A DNA stretch of 64,000 nt, from positions 13,103,084-13,167,083 of the forward strand of contig NC_062216.1 in assembly GCF_902686445.1 (NCBI RefSeq), in the 5' to 3' direction. The position numbers and the translations under genes are program-made. Of the stretch, positions 10,566-22,122 are shown piece by piece; positions within the stretch are counted from its first letter, which is position 1; every line of letters begins with the position of its first letter. The stretch comes from Sciurus carolinensis (lineage: Eukaryota > Chordata > Mammalia > Rodentia > Sciuridae). Under the pieces are notes generated by a model. The model made no database searches. It worked only from the letters and a program-made list of their open reading frames with translations, and had not been told where the DNA came from.

Positions 10566-10699
10566 CTTTGAGAAGACACATGCTTTAAACTGATGGCAAA
10601 ATCCAGGTACTCATTTGACCAGATAAAACACACTTGGCATCCAGAAATATTTGAAAAGCACTCACAAACGAGGCAAGATCATTTTTAATGAACATGTGT

Positions 10700-11010
10700 C
10701 AGATTTCAACTCTGTTAAGTACATTGCATATATTATTTCATTTGCTCCCCAAAACAACTTTGGGAAGTAGAAAAAGTAAAATCATAGTGGGGATCAAGTA
10801 GAAAGTGTGGGTAAGTATTTTGAATGCTCGGTAAGCTGTTTAACTACATGCAGAGCAAAATGACTTGCATATGATATAATTTGTACATAATAATAGTAAT
10901 TTATTCTCTCTTGAACTTGACAGGAAAGGAAACAGAAGCTTGTCGAGGTCAAGTCACTTTCTCAAGGCCTTATCCCTGACAAGAAGAGGCATAACAGTTC
11001 TAGAACCCAG
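10700..11010 (-). repeat. MIR in two blocks, reverse orientation
   Basis: The first block (about 10715-10775, 'CATATATTATTTCATTTGCTC') and the second (about 10915-11010, 'GGTCAAGTCACTTTCTCAAGG', 'GTTCTAGAACCCAGGAAC') fit the MIR reverse complement in order. About 135 bp of unassigned sequence separates them. Confidence 0.65.
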
Positions 11011-11299
11011 GAACGATGAGCTATCCTATGGAAAAAAGGTTTTGAGGACCCTCAGCTCCTCCCACCTGGCATGAAAAGATTTTTCCAGATCACAAGATCA
11101 GAGCGGAAAATCGGACCAGTAAGGCAGTAAGCACCTTCACGTTCTCCTCAGAACTGATTATACATTTGCAAGATGAGACAAGCACTTATAGGACCTGAAA
11201 ATCCCTTTTTCAAAGTCTCTTTCAGCTTTGAGTCATACTTATTTTGTGTGTCTGTCTATTAATGACTTTTAGGATGAACTGAGATCTGGGTAAAAATAT
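11011..11299. other. Unassigned non-coding sequence
   Basis: Nothing recognisable. Confidence 0.5.
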
Positions 11300-11830
11300 T
11301 TTCAGCAGCATTTTTCATAATGGCCCAAATTAGAAAAAAACCCAGTAGCACATTTTCATTAACAGGAATGAGTGTATTTTAATATTTTATATAAGGAAAC
11401 ATGATGCACTAATGAAAATGAATGAATGTCTGCTCACCATCTATCACACAAGCTTGCAGAGGAATCTCAAAAATATAATCAGGAACAAAGGAAGCCAGAC
11501 CAAAAATACATGCGGTATAATTCCATTTACATTAAGGTCAAGAAGAGGCAGTGCTAAGTGACATTATTTAGAGGCGCATACCCAAGTATTAGAGCTATCG
11601 CAAAAGGCAGGATGATTACCATCCAAGTCAGGTCAGGGTTACTCGAGGACATAAGCTGGAATGTGGATTAAGAGGGTGCATTGAGGGCTTTTAGGAGGCA
11701 AAGTTCTCTTCCTGTCTTTGGAGGTGGTTTTAGGGGTTTACTTTACAATAGCTTATTAACTTGTGGATTTATACCATGTGCAGTTCTCTGTATGCATATC
11801 ACATTTTATAGTTAAAAGGTTTTAAAAAGG
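11300..11830 (+). mobile_element. L1ME-type LINE 3' end, plus strand
   Basis: Starts in the end of ORF2 ('CAGCATTTTTCATAATGGCC', 'GAATCTCAAAAATATAATC', 'AGGAAGCCAGACCAAAAATAC'). It passes into the L1M 3'UTR ('TTGTGGATTTATACCATGTG', 'CTGTATGCATATCACATTTTA') and ends in an A-rich tail near 11820. It is 5'-truncated and decayed. Confidence 0.85.
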
Positions 11831-13149
11831 ATAGAACTTGTCCCTCTAAGACATGCTTCTTCAGTGGGAGAAGTAACATGGGTTAGAATTCTGGACTCGC
11901 CCCCCACCTTTTACTCTCTCCCCTCACTGGAGGGGCTGTGGCAATGTGGCTTCCTGCTGTGTTTCCCCACACGTAACAGACTGAACCAGTTATGGGACCT
12001 GGGCTGGCTGAGGGGCAGATAACTGGATCTTTCTGTCATGTGAAGTTTGGAGAACTGGGAACAATTTGGATAGTTACATTGGCGAAGGAATAAAGGGACA
12101 GAGAAATATTTTAGCTCATTTGTCTCTTAGGGTTCTCCAATTTCTCTTTCACATCAGCAGAGGGAATTAAGCCATACCCAGAGAAGAAAAACTCCTTATT
12201 CTCAGTCAGCCTGAAACATCCTGTCAGTCTCATTCAGTGCCCATGCTATTTCCATGATGTCATCATTAATCCTGGCCTGACTGTGTGGCTCAGCTTATTT
12301 CAGGGGCCTGCTCAACCATGAAACCAGGTATGTCTGCCCCCACCTCCCCCATATAAGGGTTTTAGGGTAGATAGGAGGCTTGAGTGAGTGGCTTGTGGAC
12401 AGAACACCCAGGTCAAAAGAAAGCACAGGACTCAGAAAGGGGGAATAGATGGCAACAGCCTGGGCAGCTGGGGTGGAGGCAGAGAGTCAAACTGGACTAG
12501 GGAGCCCTACATGCCAGACCTGGAGGACTGTCTGAAAGCCCCGCCCCTGGGCTTCTTGACTCAGGGGAACACTGACATTTGCAGTAAGGTCCTGAACAAG
12601 GATTGAGCATGCACAGACCAAAGTGATACTAATTTTTTTTTTTTTTAAATGAGAAATCCAGCAATCAGATTGAAAATCTACACAATACCCTCGGTTTCTC
12701 TGGTCAATCAATTCTTACTACCAGTATGATCTCTGACTATGTTGCATTATTTAGAGTCAGGCCTGCTTGCTAAGTAAAACAGGAAACAAGGTGGGCCCTG
12801 GGGGTCTTTGTAATGAGTCAGGGAGAGCATTGTGTTCAAACTGCCAGGAGGAAGTTGCAGCAAAATTCTAAGCAGGAAAACAAGTTACAAACAGATTCTC
12901 CCCTGTTCCCTTCATACATTCACTTCACAAATTCAGTATTGGGCCTAATATTTTTTTTTTGAAGAAGTTATCTCCACTGGCTAGTAAACTGGCTTTGACA
13001 TTTCGGTGATTAATAGGTTATTTAGTTTATTTAAAATTATATAGCAAATTATAGAGCTGTTTGCTTATTTTCCTCCACTGAGCTCTTCAAAGCAGAAACA
13101 TGGGTCTTCTGCCTTCTGTAATTAAGGCTGCACAAATCTGATGAATTGA
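11831..13149. other. Unassigned non-coding sequence
   Basis: About 1.3 kb with no recognised element except a T run (12631-12645) and a short T9 near 12952. The short frames at 12388-12711 overlap on both strands and show no family features. Confidence 0.5.
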
Positions 13150-13310
13150 AATGGCAACAATTAGACTCTGAATATAGTTTAACACGGGGTCATGGAGCTC
13201 TGATCAACTAGCTGTGCGATGTTCAGGAATTCAAATAACTTCTCTATGCCAGGGTCTCCCCATCTTTAAACTGGAGGCAATTGCTTTCCTAAGACCATAA
13301 TGAGAATTCA
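13150..13310 (+). repeat. MIR fragment
   Basis: Forward MIR blocks: 'CTAGCTGTGCGATGTTCAGG', 'CTTCTCTATGCCAGGGTCTC' and 'CATCTTTAAACTGGAGGC'. It is followed by a degenerate GTGTGTGCATATGCATGCA stretch. Confidence 0.7.
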
Positions 13311-14299
13311 ATGTGTGTGCATATGCATGCAGGCCTACAGGTGTGCACATGTATGATGCCTTAATGTGTGTGTATAATACATCATGCTGCACTCAGCCAC
13401 TGCAGCCATGGGACCTTGCTTCTTCCTTTAAACTTCCCCAAATGTTAACATTCTGTTAAAAACCTCACCTATAAGGATAAGAAACAACACTAATTTTTAA
13501 CTGAATATTTTGAAACATGAGATCTATGTTTATGATATACAAATGATTTTAAAGGAAGGTATATGAAAACAGTTTAAATATCCTGAATAACTTTAAGCAA
13601 GGTCCCTTTTATGAATCAGATGCTCTTTTTATAATTCCCAAAGGGAACACATTCTTAATTTTGGTGACCTGAGGACACCAGGTCAGACTGATAAGATAGG
13701 TCAGTGCTCTTTTTTATAATTTAGTTTTTATTTTGATCAATGGAAAAGTCATCATATTTCAGAGCCTGGTTGTCCTACAAGACTTATAAATGAGACTTGG
13801 AGCAGCTTTCCCATTCTCTCACCCAGCCCTGTTACAATGAATTCTTTCCTTAATTCTTCTGAATTCCCCCAGCCACTCTATCTCCAAATGCATTATGCAC
13901 CAAATGCATTTCTTAGTTTTGCTAGTTATTTGTTTTAAGCAATAGTTACTGAATTTCCCCTCTGGGCATCTCTCCTGTAAGCAACTCATCACCTGCTCCA
14001 CCATCAGCATTATAATCTTGGTTCCAACAGTGATTCTCAAAGGTCAGTGTGAAGATCTTCCGACTTCCAGTGTGGCAAACGGACAATCTCACACCATCTG
14101 CTCTTTGATCATTAGCATGAAATCTGTATCCTCTAGGGAAATTTAAGAATCCTGTCTTATTCTCTGGCGTTCTAGAATTTTATAGTGATGCTACCGCTTG
14201 GCCCTGTGCTGAGCACGAATAAGGGGGGCCCTTCCTGGAAACATACTACGGTCTAAAAACTGCTCGATTCCTTGCATGGCTGAGTTCACATCTCACTGC
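13311..14299. other. Unassigned non-coding sequence
   Basis: About 1 kb without a recognised repeat. The minus frame at 13819-14040 has no recognisable domain. Confidence 0.45.
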
Positions 14300-15130
14300 C
14301 CTTGACTCCTGTATGTGTATGTTGGACACTCGAGAAAGGGGGTCTAATTTTCTGATCTTTTTTTTCCACTCTTCTATTTCTTTACATTTTGGTTCTATTT
14401 TCTGGGCGATTTCCTTAAGTTTGCCTTTTTTCTCATTTTTAATTCTTAACAACCCCTTTTGGTTGTTACCTTAATGGTCATTTTTTAAACAACCCATTCG
14501 TACTTCATCTAGGTATTATCTTTTATCTCTTTGAGGCTATTAATATAATAGATTTTTAATTTTTCTAATACAATACTATATTTTTAAAGTTTATTCTACT
14601 TTATCTGTGTCCTTCTGGTGTTTTTTTTGGGGGGAAGGGTGGAGTGTCTCTTTTTTGTGTTTGGTTTCTGTCTTCCATCTTTTTCTTTTTTTTTTTGCAT
14701 TTTTTATTTTTCGCACTGACTGGGGATCAAACCCAGGGCCTTGTGCATGTTAAGCAAGCACCCTACCTCTCAGCTACATCCCCAACCCTGTGTTTCTATC
14801 TTTAATACTGAAAATTTCCTTAAATGGGTGGTAATTACTGAGTGTAAATTCCTACTTAAGAGTGGACCCCTGAAAACTGGACTAGAAGCTTTGTACTGAT
14901 AGGTGGAGGTCTTGGTCTCTCACTGAGCCTCACACTGCCCAGGACCTTGGATCCCCAGCTTCCTCCACTTCTGGAGAGAAAAGGTGAGTAATGTGGTTGG
15001 AAGACCTTAGGATTTGCTCTCTGAAGATGGGTATGTGATGTCCTGTGCCTTGCCCTCAGAAGCTGAAGGCACTTGAGCAGCTGTCTTAGCCTCTTGGAGT
15101 CCACTGGGATGCCCAGAACAGTGCCCGATT
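14300..15130 (-). repeat. Possible old LINE-like repeat, T-rich on plus strand
   Basis: The T-rich half (14300-14680) and the part beyond the ID ('CTACTTAAGAGTGGACCCCTG', 'GGTCTCTCACTGAGCCTCA') seem to follow one old interspersed consensus that I know but cannot name with certainty. L1M-lineage is the first guess. The ID at 14681-14788 interrupts it. Confidence 0.35.
14681..14788 (-). mobile_element. ID SINE, minus strand
   Basis: The reversed A-tail (T-rich, 14681-14710) precedes 'ACTGGGGATCAAACCCAGGG' and 'CCTTGTGCATGTTAAGCAAG', then 'CTCAGCTACATCCCCAACCC'. This is a nearly complete reverse ID with B-box and A-box remnants. Confidence 0.9.
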
Positions 15131-16019
15131 GGTTATGCCATGGTCATTCTTGAACGAGAAAACATCCTCATCTGAGGAGTGTAGATCACGACATTCTCCT
15201 CCTCTCTCAATGGACACGCCTGGAGAATTTTTCAAGTCCCTTTAAACTGTAAAGCCCTACTCAAATTTCAGAGATGATTATTAAAGAAATGCTAACGTTG
15301 ATTGAACAGGGGCAATGCTGTAGGAATATTCTGGTTAATTCCATAGTGTGCTAAATCCTGAATGATTCACGTGCGACTATGGAGTCCATGCTTCTCGAAA
15401 ATCAGAAGTGTTCTTGGAATATGTGAAAAGATCTCTTATGGAAGCACAGGTAGGATTCGATGACATTGGGGCTGGTGTGGGAGATGGCTATGTATCATTT
15501 CAGTTTTTTATCAGGAGAATTTTCTGAGTAGAGCTTTCAAAGAGAGGCGCCATCTTCTATCTGGATAGTTAATGGGCTTCCTTTCCCCTGATGTACTCAA
15601 GTAGAATTTTCCAGAAATGTTGCAGGAGCACTTTCCTGCTAGGGGGAGATTATGACATTAGACTAGATGTTCCATACAATCCTTTTGGTCTTTAAAATCA
15701 CAGTCATTATAGAATTTTCAATATCGAAGCTATAATTGTCATGCCAAATGCCAGGAAAAAAATGTTCTCAGTCAAATTTACTTGGGATGTTTTACAAGTA
15801 TCGTTTAAAATAAATCAGTAAAGGGGAAAAACTCCTATCACCTTTAAATCCTTAAAGCTGATTCCATCTTCAGAGAGTAGAATTCAATAACTGCTTCGAA
15901 AGGTCAAAGGCCCCCTGTAGGACAGGGTTCTTTTACTGATGTCAGCCTTATATTTGGTCTTTTCTTTGGGGGTGTGTGGAGTGGAGGATGGTGAGTTTCC
16001 AGTAAAGGGCAAGGATTCC
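15131..16019. other. Unassigned non-coding sequence
   Basis: About 890 bp with no confident repeat. 15640-15720 ('GACTAGATGTTCCATACAATC..TATAGAATTTTCA') recalls an old mammalian repeat tail but is too weak to assign. Confidence 0.45.
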
Positions 16020-16640
16020 TCCTTGAACGACTTGCAGCCCAGAATACAGGTTGATTTGCATTTTATCTGCAGCACATCCTTCATTTATGCTCGGGCTGTA
16101 GCGCTGCCAGCGTCTGCCTGGATACAGCCTGTCCCTGGGGAGGGCTGCATTCATCTGTAACCATCCAGTGCTGTTGAGTTGACAGGACAGCACTTTTCTC
16201 CTCTTCTACCCAGACCCCGAGAAAAGAAATTACTGTAAGATCTTCTTTTAGCCTTTCAAGGTCATTTCAGACAGGAGCTAAAATAAGAAAATATCACTCT
16301 ATTTTTGTTTGAGCAAGGATATGAAGGATAAAAATAGACAAGAAACATAAAACAGAGCTTTTAAAGATTGAGTTATATTTGCAGGAGGTGCAAGCCAAGT
16401 CAGATGAGAACACCTTTTCCTCTCCTGTCTGTTGAAATCCAGGTGGAATTGGCGGATTTTTAAAAAAGAGTGTTACACAGCTCTGATGGATTTGCAGCGT
16501 CATTTGTGACTAATCTGCTCCCTTGCCTGGTAAAATAGGCACTGCAGTAAAGGGCTATCTCATATTTTTAAATCAAGCTTCTCTCGGTAACTTTGGCTCA
16601 GTGGAAGGTAAGGTGGGAGAACCCCCAGATTTGCAGGCGA
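16020..16640. promoter_or_regulatory. Candidate conserved non-coding element
   Basis: Seen: no repeat signature, retained CpGs (16090-16120, 16440-16500) and AT-rich blocks such as GATTTGCATTTTATCTGC (octamer-like ATTTGCAT at 16054-16061). Several short frames overlap on opposite strands, which argues against coding. A regulatory role is inference only. Confidence 0.22.
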
Positions 16641-16734
16641 TCCGTGAATGGTGGACAAAGGGGAATGTCCCAAGAGCAATGGCAATGTGCCTCTCGCTGG
16701 TGGTTCCCTAGAGCACTCTGTCCTCAGGCCTCTG

Positions 16735-17560
16735 CCATCATCTACATGGATGAGCTCACCCAATCCCGTGTTTAAAATCACTATCTCATGACGTCCAAAC
16801 CTATCACGTGCCTGGATGCTTCATTTGAATTTCAGAAACATTCTTCCACCGCTAATGGACATTTAGCTATAAATGTCTCAAGTGAGCTTAAAAGTAAATT
16901 CTTTGAGGGGAAGAAGGCAAGGGATTGAAATCTTGTTTCACCTCCACTAGGCTCCTTAAACACAAGTGTGAAATACATACACACTCAGTGTGAGAAACCA
17001 AATAGAAATCAGAGTACCCCTTTGTCACGGATTAGCAATTACCTAATACAGCCTCAACATGGCCCTCTGTTAATCTGATGTGAAGAGTGTAACCGAAGCC
17101 TTGAGTTCCCTGGAGAGATTTCCTCCTCCCTCTCGGTCCTGAACCCAAGATGTCAAAGTCCCCAGCTTAGACCCTGCATCAATTATTAGGCGACCCTGAA
17201 GAAAACTGGGTGCCTGCCCCTAGCAATTATGCCCCATCCAGATTTGTTTTCCATAGGAGATCAGAAGCTCCAAAGCCAGGAAAGAGGTTGCACAGGGCTC
17301 TGACCTTGACTTTGCTCATGATTTCTCCTCCCACTCAAGACCTTTCTTCACCCCCTGTTGGATTCTACTTATTCATCTAGGTCATGCTTAATTGCTGCCT
17401 TCTCTGTGAAAACATCCTGACAGTCCATGTTTTGTTTATTCAGTGTGCTCTGGCTGTGCCCACCCTGAGCCTGTGGCCCTCAGACATGTTCCTTATTTTT
17501 TGTGGTTCTGCTCTGTATGGCAGAACCTCTGCAGGCCACCTACCCCAGGTTCTGTGCAGC
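16735..17560 (+). repeat. L2 LINE, discontinuous
   Basis: L2-like blocks in consensus order: 'GATGAGCTCACCCAATCCCG', 'GGACATTTAGCTATAAATGTC' and 'TTCTACTTATTCATCTAGGTC', then 'TGCTGCCTTCTCTGTGAAAAC'-like text near 17393. It is diverged, and the middle part is poorly matched. Confidence 0.55.
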
Positions 17561-17740
17561 TGATCTGTGGTGTCAGTCAACAGGAGAGATAGGGATAGCG
17601 GTCAGAAGCCAGCTGTCCCCTCCCTCTCTGCACTGGATGACTTCCAAGAGGTGACTGTGACCTCCCCTGCAATACCAGCTCCCCCTGGACATGGGTGCTC
17701 TGGTTCAGCTCCCTGTGGGACCTCCAGGTCTGGTAACACC

Positions 17741-18165
17741 ACAACATTAATTCCTTGGGCTGCTGTACCAAATGGCCACAAACATGAAGATTAAAATGAC
17801 AGAAACCTATTCTCCTTGTTCAGGGGGCCAGAAGTCTGAAATTGAGAGGTCAGCAGGGCCATGTTCCCTTCCACAGCTCCAGAGGAGAATCCTTCCCTGC
17901 CTTTTCCAGCCTCTGGTGGTTCTGAGCATTCCCGAGCTGTGGCAACATCATTCCGAAGTCCGTTTCACAAGACTTCTCCTCTTCTCCTTCGTGACTTTCT
18001 CTTCTTTGTTATAAGGACAATCACCATTGTATGTAGGATACACTGAATAATCCAGGATGATTTCAAGATCCTTAATTTAATAGCTGGGTAATCATATCTG
18101 CAAAAACCCTTTTCCAAAAAAAGGAAATAGTCACTGGATCTAAATATTAAGATGTGGAAATAGTA
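17741..18165 (-). mobile_element. MLT1-type MaLR solo LTR, minus strand
   Basis: The reverse complement of the MLT1 LTR is recognisable: 'CTTGGGCTGCTGTACCAAATG', 'CAGGGGGCCAGAAGTCTGAAA', 'GGTCAGCAGGGCCATGTTCCC', 'CCTTTTCCAGCCTCTGGTGG', 'TTATAAGGACAATCACCATTG' and 'ATCTGCAAAAACCCTTTTCC'. No internal ERVL-MaLR sequence adjoins it. The antisense frames are shadows. Confidence 0.85.
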
Positions 18166-18359
18166 CATCATTAATACCTCATAGTGACTTTCTGTCCTTG
18201 TTTCTCCAGTCTCAGGGTGATGGGGACAGGGTGTTGGCTGCAGCTGACCTGTGGGCCACCTCACTTCTTTAGCTTTAGCTTCTAGATAGATCCTCATCTG
18301 CTGAGCAGCCAACTACTTACATTTCATTTTGTCTGCCCATAAATACTCAGAATGGGTGT
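18166..18359. other. Unassigned non-coding sequence
   Basis: Nothing recognised between the MLT1 LTR and the L2 tail. Confidence 0.45.
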
Positions 18360-18540
18360 AGTGAGATCCCAATTTTCATATGGTTCTATGATACACCCTT
18401 AGTGCCATATATCGTCATGATTTATTGGCATGTGTACAGGTCCTGGCACTCTGTGGAACTTTAGTTGTTTTTGTTTTTACCTCCAAGGCCCAGCACAGTG
18501 CTAGTCTTAAAGGTGTTCAATGAATAATGAATTACGAAGA
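18360..18540 (+). repeat. L2 3'-end fragment
   Basis: 'GCCCAGCACAGTGCTAGTC' and 'AAGGTGTTCAATGAATAATGA' match the L2 terminus, preceded by weaker L2 text. Confidence 0.6.
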
Positions 18541-19059
18541 GTGATCTGAAATGAATAAGGAAAACATACCTCATAGATCCACAATCTGGGAAGAAGAATG
18601 TATAAGGTATCCATAGAATTATGGGAAAAAAAATGTTTGTGTCCTTCTCTGAAACAACAACTCTTGGAGAGGAAAAAATATCTGTGTGAGTAGACAGAAA
18701 CATTTGGGTCCCTTAAGCTCAATATGGATATATGTGTAGACACATGGATGAGTATAGTCAAGACAGACTGGGTCCAGCAGTTCGAGAAATAGCTTTTACT
18801 ACCTTCTCCTGTCTCAGAATTTCACTCCATGCCATGCTTAACATTCTTTCAGTGGTTACCTCAGTTTTTTCATATCAGATGCCTTCTACGCCCCTCTTTT
18901 GGTGACCTGTAGTCACACAATCTGCTTCTAATGACCAGCAGGCATTTTAGTTAGGGATGTGTGTTCTACATGGATATTTACTATTATTTCTCTAAATTCA
19001 GTCTTTTCCATACCCAGTTGCTTAATCAATAGACTTGAATTAAAACTCTGGTTATTTTA
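18541..19059. other. Unassigned non-coding sequence
   Basis: No recognised repeat. Two overlapping minus-strand frames (18461-18761) lack domain features. Confidence 0.45.
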
Positions 19060-19130
19060 CTTCCCCTTTGAAAAACTTCCAGTGGTTTTCCATTTCTAGC
19101 CAGAAAGTCACAAAGTTCATCTCTTTCCTA
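19060..19130 (+). repeat. Possible L2 piece left of the LTR
   Basis: 'GAAAAACTTCCAGTGGTTTTC' resembles the L2 block around 'CCTTCAGTGGCTCCCCATT'. The following LTR cuts it off. Confidence 0.4.
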
Positions 19131-19490
19131 CTTGTTTGTTTGTGCTGCTATTACAAAATATCATGAACTGTGTAGTTTAAACAATGAACTTTTATTTCCC
19201 ACAGTTCTGGAGCTTATTTGGGGGCCCAAGAACAGGGTGCCGCAGGGTGGGGTCTTGGAGAGCACCTTCTGGGTTTACAGACAGTGTCTCCTGGCTGTGT
19301 CTTCACATGGAGGCAAGAGGGCCAGCTAGCTTCCTGGCTTCCTGTTCAAACACTAATCCCCTTCACCAGGGCTCCACCCTTATGAGCTAATTACCTCCCA
19401 AAGTCTCCACCTCTAGAACACATCGCAGTGGAGCTTAGAGTTCCAACATCGATTTTGGGGGGCGGACACAAACATTCAGTCCATTGCGCA
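19131..19490 (-). mobile_element. MLT1/MST-type MaLR solo LTR, minus strand
   Basis: Reverse LTR blocks: 'GCTGCTATTACAAAATATC', 'TTTATTTCCCACAGTTCTGG', 'GGCTGTGTCTTCACATGGAGG', 'CCACCCTTATGAGCTAATTAC' and 'GGCGGACACAAACATTCAGTC'. TTTATT (AATAAA reversed) sits at the polyadenylation position. No provirus is attached. The frames at 19132-19390 are shadows. Confidence 0.85.
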
Positions 19491-19654
19491 TGCTCTGGTC
19501 TTTCTATACATGCATGCTGTTGGATTACTGACCATCCCTCAAGCTTCCTATGGGTCTCTGTGAATACGTCTTTGCTCTTTAAATCTCTATATTTGAGGAA
19601 ATTTGAAGCCACTTCCGCTTGTCAGAATATTCTGTGTTTTCAAAGCCATTATAA

Positions 19655-19880
19655 TGACCTGGTTAAAACTTTGGAACTAGATAGATTTGAGTTTGAATCT
19701 GGGCTCTATTTAACTGTTGATTGTACACACACTTGGGAAGTTCATTATTCTCTTGCAACTTCTATTTTCTCATCTGTAAAAACGAGAATACTCATTCTTA
19801 CATCAGTTTTATTAGTGTGATTAAATGAGAATATAGATGTGATAAGCTTGTCATGTAACTAAAGATACTACTATTCTATC
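19655..19880 (+). repeat. Near-full-length MIR
   Basis: Forward MIR: 'TGAGTTTGAATCTGGGCTC', 'TTTTCTCATCTGTAAAAACG' and 'GTGATTAAATGAGAATATAG'. It overlaps a 130-codon plus frame (19428-19820) that is therefore not a gene. Confidence 0.85.
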
Positions 19881-20069
19881 ATTATATCACAGATACATTT
19901 CTAACTGAAAGTTTAGCTGATCTTTTAAATAGGATTATTATCTTAAACTTTATTATACATTTATTTTTTGTTCTTTTTAATATTCATATTACCTAATATT
20001 AAATTTGTGCTTTTAATCTCACCCATTTTTCAGTAGTAGTATCTTCTTGAATGGAGTAACTGTCTCAAA
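19881..20069. other. AT-rich unassigned sequence
   Basis: AT-rich with no recognised element. Confidence 0.4.
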
Positions 20070-20150
20070 GAATGTCCTTGAGAACAAAGAGCCCTGTGTC
20101 ACACATAGTAGGCACTCAAGAAAAGATTGTCGAATTGAATTAATTGCCAA
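20070..20150 (+). repeat. L2/MIR-type 3' end
   Basis: 'CCTTGAGAACAAAGAGCCCTG' and 'CACATAGTAGGCACTCAAG' fit the shared L2/MIR terminal block. The family is ambiguous. Confidence 0.55.
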
Positions 20151-20759
20151 TCCATTGAACTGATAAATTGCAGCATGTCCCTGTTCTTCTGGAGGGCTGT
20201 GCTTAGCTCATTAATCTTAGAATCTTAGATAATGCAGGCCCTGGAGCCATGATGTCTCAGTTCTATAACACTAATGAGGTAGCGCAGAGGATTGTAAATG
20301 AATGGTAGTTAGCCATTTGCTAGCCTTCGAAAACCCTTTTTTCTCTGAGTAACTGACAAAATGCTAGTGTGAGAAGGTGGAGAGAGCCTTGGAGGGCAGT
20401 TTTCTGAGGTGTGGAGGTACGTGTTCTATAATTTCAGAAGCATCAATTCCTTTTGCAGAAGCTCAAGAGGGTGGGAAGGCAGGATTTCCCACAACTATTA
20501 ATTAATTTGGGTTGCTAATGCATTTTGAAGCAACAATTGCCTAAACCACTTCGTTCAAAGATATTAAAAGAATATATTATTTTGTTTAATTATTTATGCC
20601 TTAGAATTCTTAATCCATGTGATTATAATGGAGCTGAAAAACCCCTACGAGCTAGTGTTTGTACTGTGCCTTTCCTGTGTTTAGACAGTGCCTGTACTGT
20701 CCTCTCAACTCGGATTTGAAATTTCAGAGTCGTGTTTTGTTTTTTTCTGTCCATTTATC
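20151..20759. other. Unassigned non-coding sequence
   Basis: No repeat recognised. 'CTCATTAATCTTAGAATCTTA' (near 20207-20227) and a few retained CpGs are compatible with a regulatory block, but nothing specific is seen. Confidence 0.4.
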
Positions 20760-21300
20760 TGTCAGTAGCCCTCATCAATCTTTCTTTTTTCTGCATTACC
20801 TTCTACCATTCTAGATCACACAATTATTGCTCATTTTACTTCGACATCTCTTCAGTTGGCCAACAGGATGGCCATATTTTCCTTTTCAATACTGGCTACA
20901 TTTTGCTACTACACCTTACTTAAGAGTTCAAGCACATTCCTGCAACCTCTTTCTTAACAATCTCCAGAGGTTCTATAACATCCTGCAAATAAATGGCAGG
21001 TTCCTTAGCTGTGCACTCGAGTCTTCAATGTGATTTCCTAGTCTTGCCTCCTGCTGGGCTCCCACGTGCAGCACATGCAGGAGGCAATGGCAGATCCCTT
21101 TGCTTATCCCCCAAGCTTTGCATTTCCTGGTTTTGCCTAATAGAATGTGGCCTCCTCCAAAATGAGGCCCGAGAATTTATCACTCTCTCGGCTCTTACCA
21201 TGTCATTTTGCATTATGTATTAGAGTCACTCAGTGCCTATCTCATCATCCCTCCTCAATCAATGGTTTCTGAGGGCAGAAGCCATGGTACATTTATCACA
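20760..21300 (+). repeat. L2 LINE 3' region
   Basis: Pyrimidine-rich L2-like text with 'TTGCATTTCCTGGTTTTGCC', 'CACTCAGTGCCTATCTCATC' and 'GTTTCTGAGGGCAGAAGCC', in the L2 3' order. Overlapping frames on both strands are shadows. Confidence 0.55.
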
Positions 21301-21304
21301 ATTA

Positions 21305-21560
21305 GAACAGCTACCATTTACTGAATGTCTGCTTTGCTTTAGGCATTGAGCTGAGTGTTTTGTATACAAAGTCCTCTTTAATTATCAAAACTTCTGAAAT
21401 AAGCTTTATTTGTAATTCTCATTTTATAGATGAGGCAGTTAATGCTTAGAGAAGATAAGTAATTTTACCAAGGCTAAAAAGCTCCTAAATGACAAAGCAG
21501 GAATTTTAGCTTGGACCATCTGACTGTAAAAGCCAAGGCAATTAACTATGACTGTATCAC
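21305..21560 (-). repeat. Near-full-length MIR, reverse orientation
   Basis: 'CATTTACTGAATGTCTGCTTT', 'CATTTTATAGATGAGGCAGTT' and 'AAGATAAGTAATTTTACC' follow the MIR reverse complement. Confidence 0.85.
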
Positions 21561-21639
21561 TTTCTCCATAGCATCTAACTTAATAAGTGCCAGTTAAATG
21601 AATAAAAATGGCTAGTGTGTGCTGTTGAGAGGAAGTGGA

Positions 21640-21850
21640 AGGCAGAGAGCTAGACTTCAGTTCTAAGTGGAGCTCTTACCCTTTCTTGGACTGAATTATT
21701 TATCATGTTTGAGCTGTTTACTCATTCATAAGGTAGAGGAAAGAGATAATGATCCCTATCTCACAAGGGTGTTGTAAGGATAAAATAAAACATTGCTCAG
21801 GACAGCATCTACTAGTAGACTCTTGGTAAATATTAGTTCATAATAATATA
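21640..21850 (+). repeat. MIR, forward orientation
   Basis: 'CTTCAGTTCTAAGTGG', 'ATTCATAAGGTAGAGG', 'CCCTATCTCACAAGGGTGTTG' and 'AAGGATAAAATAAAACATTGC' match MIR. It lies tail-to-tail with the preceding reverse MIR. Confidence 0.75.
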
Positions 21851-22044
21851 AATAAAATTCCATCTTTATTATTCCTCTTTGAAGATAGCAAGATGAAAGG
21901 AGAAGTGTGCTATCAATGTTAGTCATAACATTTTCCCAAAATCCATCCCACCAGGATGCTATCCATAGTCTTTCACCTAAAATGGAAATACCAAGATGTA
22001 TGATATTTTTAATAGAGTGTGTTTTTTGCTTCATTCAAGTATCA

Positions 22045-22122
22045 GTATCTTGCATCTGTCTGACATCTATCATCTGTCTATCCATCTACCTATCTTTCTA
22101 TCTACCTACCTACCTACCTATG
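22045..22122. repeat. (TCTA)n / (TACC)n microsatellite
   Basis: Imperfect TCTG/TCTA tetranucleotides run into CTACCTACCTACCTACC (about 22102-22118). The open frames through it are repeat-derived. Confidence 0.85.

Noticed and set aside
15640..15720. hAT/L2-like repeat tail
   Set aside because: Too short and diverged for a family call.
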